Source: an uncultured Alphaproteobacteria bacterium (GTDB lineage: Bacteria > Pseudomonadota > Alphaproteobacteria > Sphingomonadales > Sphingomonadaceae). From it: a DNA stretch of 8,328 nt. Below, piece by piece: positions 5,963 to 8,328 of this stretch (position 1 is the first letter of the stretch; the number at the start of each line of letters is the position of its first letter). Below the pieces are notes generated by a model. It saw nothing but the letters and a program-made list of their open reading frames with translations. It was not told the DNA's origin and searched no databases. A program made the position numbers and the translations under genes. The DNA is taken from the NCBI GenBank assembly GCA_903939555.1, contig CAJAHV010000399.1, positions 1-8,328 on the forward strand, read 5' to 3'.

Positions 5963-5991
5963 TTGCACCCACACGACAAGATCGATATTAA
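5963..5991 (+). promoter_or_regulatory. Candidate promoter of tRNA-Ala
   Basis: TTGCAC at 5963-5968 and TATTAA at 5986-5991 are separated by 17 bp in a locally A/T-rich patch. Predicted initiation near 5998 gives a short leader before the tRNA at 6011. The match is moderate (TTG plus four of six -10 bases) and was judged by eye. Confidence 0.4.
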
Positions 5992-6010
5992 AAAGTTCTT
6001 CCGTCGGTGT

Positions 6011-6086
6011 GGGGCAATAGCTCAGATGGGAGAGCGCAGCAATCGCACTGCTGAGGTCGGGAGTTCGATCCTCCCTTGCTCCACCA
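6011..6086 (+). tRNA. tRNA-Ala (anticodon CGC)
   Basis: The acceptor stem pairs GGGGCAA (6011-6017) with TTGCTCC (6076-6082), including one G-U pair. The D stem is GCTC/GAGC (6020-6023 with 6032-6035). The anticodon stem is CAGCA/TGCTG (6037-6041 with 6049-6053), and the loop ATCGCAC puts CGC at 6044-6046, reading the Ala codon GCG. The T arm carries TTCGATC flanked by GGGAG/CTCCC. Discriminator A6083 and an encoded CCA (6084-6086) complete it. A run of six T at 6088-6093 follows directly and may end transcription. Confidence 0.95.
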
Positions 6087-6413
6087 ATTTTTTCAATAGG
6101 TTACAGAAAAACTTGCGATCAGCATGACGCCCTGTGCTGCCACGCTGCTAGCATCGAAAAACAAATGCGCATCGGTTTGGACCAGTATATTGCCTCAGAA
6201 CGGCAAAATGGCAGCGTTGAACGATCTTGAGCGGGAACCGCCCCGTCTGCGACCGCGCTGCTTGCCACTTTGCCTGACTGGCTCAAGACAGACCCTGGAT
6301 TTGACAGGTTCCGACCCTGAGCATTCGGTAAATCCGGCGGGGTCTGGCATCATGGCGCGCGTCACTGCCAGCGCCTCGCTGATCACACAAACCCCTATGT
6401 CCGGAAACCAACC
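6087..6413 (+). other. 327-bp gap without a convincing gene, upstream of galE
   Basis: The first 120 bp are visibly more A/T-rich than the rest of the window, and no known protein or RNA family is recognisable. A 97-codon frame from the ATG at 6124 ends at 6417, overlapping the galE ATG. It has no ribosome binding site, mixed composition and no recognisable motif, so I do not call it a gene. The gap contains a candidate galE promoter with flanking repeats (6291-6329). I found no copy of the tRNA-Ala 3' end here that would mark an integrated element. Confidence 0.5.
6291..6329 (+). promoter_or_regulatory. Candidate galE promoter with flanking GACCCTG repeats
   Basis: A perfect -35 hexamer TTGACA lies at 6301-6306, but the -10 region 17-18 bp downstream (around TTCGGT) is weak. 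The heptamer GACCCTG occurs at 6291-6297 and again at 6313-6319, 22 bp apart, about two helical turns, bracketing the -35 box. That spacing is what two protein subunits on one DNA face would need. A weak -10 with a strong -35 could suit a regulated promoter, but this is inference. Confidence 0.33.
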
Positions 6414-7400
6414 ATGATCCTTCTCACCGGTGGCGCCGGCTATATCGGCTCGCATATCGCGTTGGCGCTGCTCGACCGCGGCGATACGGTCGTGGTTCTC
6501 GACAATCTGTCCACCGGCCATCGCTGGCTGGTTCCGCCGGATGCCGCTTTTGTCGAAGGTGACTGCGGCGACGCGGCACTGGTGACGCGCCTGTGCCGCG
6601 ACCATGGCGTCACCGCTGTCATCCATTGCGCCGGCATGCTTTCGGTGGCTGAATCGGTCGAACTGCCGCTGGCCTATTACGACGTCAATGTCGGCCGCGC
6701 CGTGACGCTGTTTGCCGCCGCGATCGCCGGCGGCGCCCGCCGGTTACTGTTTTCCTCCACCGCGACCGTCTATGGTGCCACCGATGCCGAGCACCTGTGC
6801 GAAGACCTGCCGTTGGCACCCGTCAGCCCCTATGCCGCCAGCAAGGCGATGGTCGAACGCATCCTTGCCGATATCGCGGCCACCGGCGCCGCCACGGTCG
6901 GCGTGCTGCGCTATTTCAACGTCGCCGGAGCGGATCGCGCCGGTCGGTCCGGCCAGGTGTCACAAGCCGCGACCCATCTCATCAAGATCGCCGCCGAAGC
7001 CGCCATCGGCAAACGCGATCATGTGCTGGTCACCGGCAATGATTTTGCCACGCCCGATGGCACCGGCATCCGCGATTACATCCACGTCAGCGACCTGGCG
7101 GCGGCGCATCTGGTGACACTCGATGCGCTGGCCGCCAATCCGGAAAAAAGCCTCACCTTCAATGTCGGCAACGGTCGTGGCGCGTCGGTAACCGAGGTGC
7201 TCGATGCCGTCGATCGTGTCACCGGCCGGCCGCTGCACCGCATCCCGGCACCGCGCCGTGCCGGCGATGTCGCGCGGTTGGTCGCCGACAATGCCCGCAT
7301 CCGCGCCGATCTCGGCTGGCAACCGGCGCATGGCGATCTTGATGTCATGGTAGCCGATGCCATCGCCTGGGAAAATCGCCTCGCAGCGCGGCTTGACTGA
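6414..7400 (+). CDS. galE: UDP-glucose 4-epimerase
   Basis: The 328-residue extended short-chain dehydrogenase interconverts UDP-glucose and UDP-galactose in the cytosol, supplying galactosyl units for surface polysaccharides. The NAD-binding motif TGGAGYIGS is at 5-13, followed by the GalE-typical LDNLSTGH at 29-36. The catalytic region has SSTATVYG at 114-121, with Thr116 in place of the E. coli Ser124, a usual variant, and Tyr140-X3-Lys144 in SPYAASK. RYFNVAGAD (166-174) and GTGIRDYIHVSDLA (216-229) are characteristic substrate-side motifs. Length is normal. The ATG at 6414 follows GGAA (6403-6406) with seven bases of spacing. It stands alone after the tRNA genes, with no galactose-utilisation genes nearby, so a role in exopolysaccharide or lipid glycosylation is more likely than sugar catabolism. 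Related UDP-sugar epimerases cannot be fully excluded. Confidence 0.92.
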   Translation: MILLTGGAGYIGSHIALALLDRGDTVVVLDNLSTGHRWLVPPDAAFVEGDCGDAALVTRLCRDHGVTAVIHCAGMLSVAESVELPLAYYDVNVGRAVTLFAAAIAGGARRLLFSSTATVYGATDAEHLCEDLPLAPVSPYAASKAMVERILADIAATGAATVGVLRYFNVAGADRAGRSGQVSQAATHLIKIAAEAAIGKRDHVLVTGNDFATPDGTGIRDYIHVSDLAAAHLVTLDALAANPEKSLTFNVGNGRGASVTEVLDAVDRVTGRPLHRIPAPRRAGDVARLVADNARIRADLGWQPAHGDLDVMVADAIAWENRLAARLD

Positions 7401-7412
7401 ACGCAAGGAACC

Positions 7413-7427
7413 ACCGCCGCAGGCGGT
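7413..7427. terminator. Hairpin just after galE, possible terminator or 3' stabiliser
   Basis: ACCGCC-gca-GGCGGT is a perfect six-pair stem with a three-base loop starting 13 bases after the galE stop. The following bases (TATCATGG) are not a T tract, so classical intrinsic termination is uncertain. It may protect the galE mRNA 3' end. Confidence 0.4.
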
Positions 7428-7440
7428 TATCATGGATCCA

Positions 7441-7457
7441 CGCGCCACCATGGCGCG
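7441..7457. promoter_or_regulatory. Hairpin immediately upstream of the small membrane protein's ribosome binding site
   Basis: CGCGCCA-cca-TGGCGCG is a perfect seven-pair stem with a three-base loop. It ends one base before the AAAGGA ribosome binding site of the gene at 7470. In an mRNA it would stack beside the initiation region and could modulate translation or mark a processing point. It could also be a second half of a termination structure with the hairpin at 7413-7427. Confidence 0.4.
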
Positions 7458-7469
7458 AAAGGACCCGCT

Positions 7470-7643
7470 ATGATCTTCACCCTCATCAGCCTCGTCATCA
7501 TCGGCCTGCTGCTCTGGCTGGTAAACAACTACATCCCGATGGACAGCAAGATCAAAAGCATCCTCAACGTCATCGTCGTCATCGCCGTCATGGTCTGGCT
7601 GTTGCAGGCGTTCGGCCTGATCGGCGGCGTCGGCCTGCGCTGA
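7470..7643 (+). CDS. Small two-helix membrane protein, Thivi_2564-family-like
   Basis: This 57-residue protein has two hydrophobic segments, about residues 3-19 and 31-52, joined by a short polar turn NNYIPMDSKIKS (19-30). The turn Y-I-P-M-D-x-K-I-K and the following ILNVIVVIAVMVWLL closely resemble what I remember of the Thivi_2564 family of uncharacterised small membrane proteins, found in many proteobacteria. The ATG at 7470 has an excellent AAGGA (7459-7463) six bases upstream, which strongly supports translation despite the short length. The turn is Lys-containing and the termini would lie on the same side of the inner membrane. Its function is unknown. It lies between galE (69 bp upstream, with two hairpins) and a membrane hydroxylase gene (71 bp downstream). 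Confidence 0.82.
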   Translation: MIFTLISLVIIGLLLWLVNNYIPMDSKIKSILNVIVVIAVMVWLLQAFGLIGGVGLR

Positions 7644-7670
7644 TCGGCGCACCTGCATCCCACCGCGACA

Positions 7671-7696
7671 CCGGGCCGCTTTCGCCGCCGGCCCGG
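7671..7696. repeat. Inverted repeat between the small membrane protein and the desaturase gene
   Basis: CCGGGCC (7671-7677) and GGCCCGG (7690-7696) form a perfect seven-pair stem with a 12-base loop. It lies 27 bp after the small gene and ends 18 bp before the proposed GTG start of the next gene. No T run follows. It could be a weak terminator or a leader structure. Confidence 0.35.
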
Positions 7697-7714
7697 CTCG
7701 CCTATCAAGGGCGC

Positions 7715-8328
7715 GTGATCGATCCCGCCACCCTGAACCTTGGCCTCATCGCCATCGGCACCCTCCAGACGACATTGATCGTGCTGGTCCGCTATTTCGC
7801 CGCCAGCGGCGGCTTTGCCCTGTGGACGGCGCGGCGCGGCATCGTCGCCGGCCCGGCCGACCCGGCGCGCCGCCGCAAACAGGTGCGCGACGAAATCCGC
7901 TGGTCGGTCGTCTCCGCCATCATCTACGGCGTGCCTGCCGGCGTCATGCTGGCGGCGTGGCGCTTTCAGGGCCTCACCGCGATCGCCACCGATTTCGGCG
8001 CCGGTGCGGCGCTGTGGTGGGTGCCGAGCATCCTGCTCTACCTCTTCCTCCACGACACATGGTTCTACTGGACCCACCGCTGGATGCATGGCCCCCGCCT
8101 GTTCAAGGCCGTCCACGCCGTCCACCACGCCTCCAAGCCCCCCACCGCCTGGGCCGCGATGAGCTTTCATCCTTGGGAAGCGCTCAGCGGCGCGCTGCTC
8201 ATCCCGTTCCTCGCCTTCGTCATCCCCATCCACTGGAGCGCGCTCGGCGTGGTGCTCACCATCGCGACGGTGATGGGCGTTACCAACCACATGGGCTGGG
8301 AAATGTTCCCGGCGCGCTGGGTCAAGGG
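7715..8328 (+). CDS. Sterol desaturase / fatty acid hydroxylase family membrane enzyme (3' end missing)
   Basis: The first 204 codons of an integral-membrane di-iron oxygenase are present. The His motifs that bind the metal pair are visible: HDTWFYWTHRWMH (His113, His121, His125), HAVHH (His134, His137, His138), and His152 in SFHPWE. NHMGWE at 191-196 begins the region before the final HxxHH motif, which is outside the window. Hydrophobic segments at about 8-26, 64-82, 98-116, 157-172 and 176-190 fit a multi-pass inner-membrane protein. Members hydroxylate or desaturate lipids, sterols or carotenoids; the substrate cannot be told from sequence. I propose the GTG at 7715, with AAGGG at 7707-7711 just upstream; no better start is in frame. 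The protein's N-terminal sequence IDPATLNLGLIAIGTLQT begins directly with the first membrane helix, which fits that start. Confidence 0.82.
   Translation, partial: MIDPATLNLGLIAIGTLQTTLIVLVRYFAASGGFALWTARRGIVAGPADPARRRKQVRDEIRWSVVSAIIYGVPAGVMLAAWRFQGLTAIATDFGAGAALWWVPSILLYLFLHDTWFYWTHRWMHGPRLFKAVHAVHHASKPPTAWAAMSFHPWEALSGALLIPFLAFVIPIHWSALGVVLTIATVMGVTNHMGWEMFPARWVK

Noticed and set aside
5602..5979. Minus-strand 125-codon frame across tRNA-Gln
   Set aside because: It runs through a complete tRNA gene and both promoter candidates and resembles no known protein.
6076..6413. Attachment-site duplication of the tRNA-Ala 3' end
   Set aside because: I looked for a second copy of the T-arm and acceptor sequence in the downstream gap and found none.
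6124..6417. 97-codon plus-strand frame ending in an ATGA overlap with galE
   Set aside because: The overlap is suggestive, but there is no ribosome binding site, the protein has mixed low-information composition, and the base composition does not show the codon bias of the neighbouring genes.
6960..8290. Minus-strand open frames (232 and 253 codons) opposite galE, the small gene and the hydroxylase
   Set aside because: They are Asp/Glu/His-rich antisense images of membrane-protein and epimerase codons, without motifs or ribosome binding sites.

Overview
This is a high-GC (roughly two thirds G+C by eye), densely packed chromosomal stretch of an alphaproteobacterium, most probably a member of the Sphingomonadales. 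The case rests on the gene content and protein style: a Ppx/GppA phosphatase overlapping an RlmE with a basic N-terminal extension, the AguA/AguB pair, and FolK beside a family 5 uracil-DNA glycosylase. No database search was run, so the taxonomic call is inference.

Left part (1-1622). The 5' end of folK (folate synthesis) runs leftward off the window. Diverging from it by only 27 bp is a two-gene cassette on the plus strand: a family 5 iron-sulfur uracil-DNA glycosylase (udgB) whose stop overlaps the start of a YqaJ/lambda-exonuclease-like PD-(D/E)XK nuclease (ATGA overlap). Both are DNA-processing enzymes, and no phage gene is visible. This is the least ordinary part of the window.

Middle part (1595-5627, minus strand). 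Read in the direction of transcription: a good promoter candidate, ppx/gppA (polyphosphate or pppGpp phosphohydrolase), rlmE (23S rRNA 2'-O-methyltransferase, coupled by an ATGA overlap), then aguA and aguB. The last two convert agmatine to putrescine through N-carbamoylputrescine. A palindromic repeat-like element lies between aguA and aguB. The 3' end of aguB overlaps the 3' end of the YqaJ-like gene by 28 bp, tail to tail, leaving no room for an intergenic terminator.

Right part (5628-8328, plus strand). Two separate tRNA genes, tRNA-Gln(CTG) and tRNA-Ala(CGC), both with encoded CCA ends, stand about 200 bp apart. A 327-bp gap with lower GC and no convincing gene follows, then galE (UDP-glucose 4-epimerase). 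After galE come two tight hairpins, a 57-residue two-helix membrane protein resembling the Thivi_2564 family, and the first 204 codons of a sterol desaturase/fatty acid hydroxylase family membrane di-iron enzyme that leaves the window.

Most of the window is housekeeping. I see no transposase, integrase, CRISPR array or toxin-antitoxin pair. The observations most worth following are the coupled glycosylase-nuclease pair, the nine-C tract at the start of the glycosylase gene, the overlapping convergent 3' ends, and the small membrane protein.
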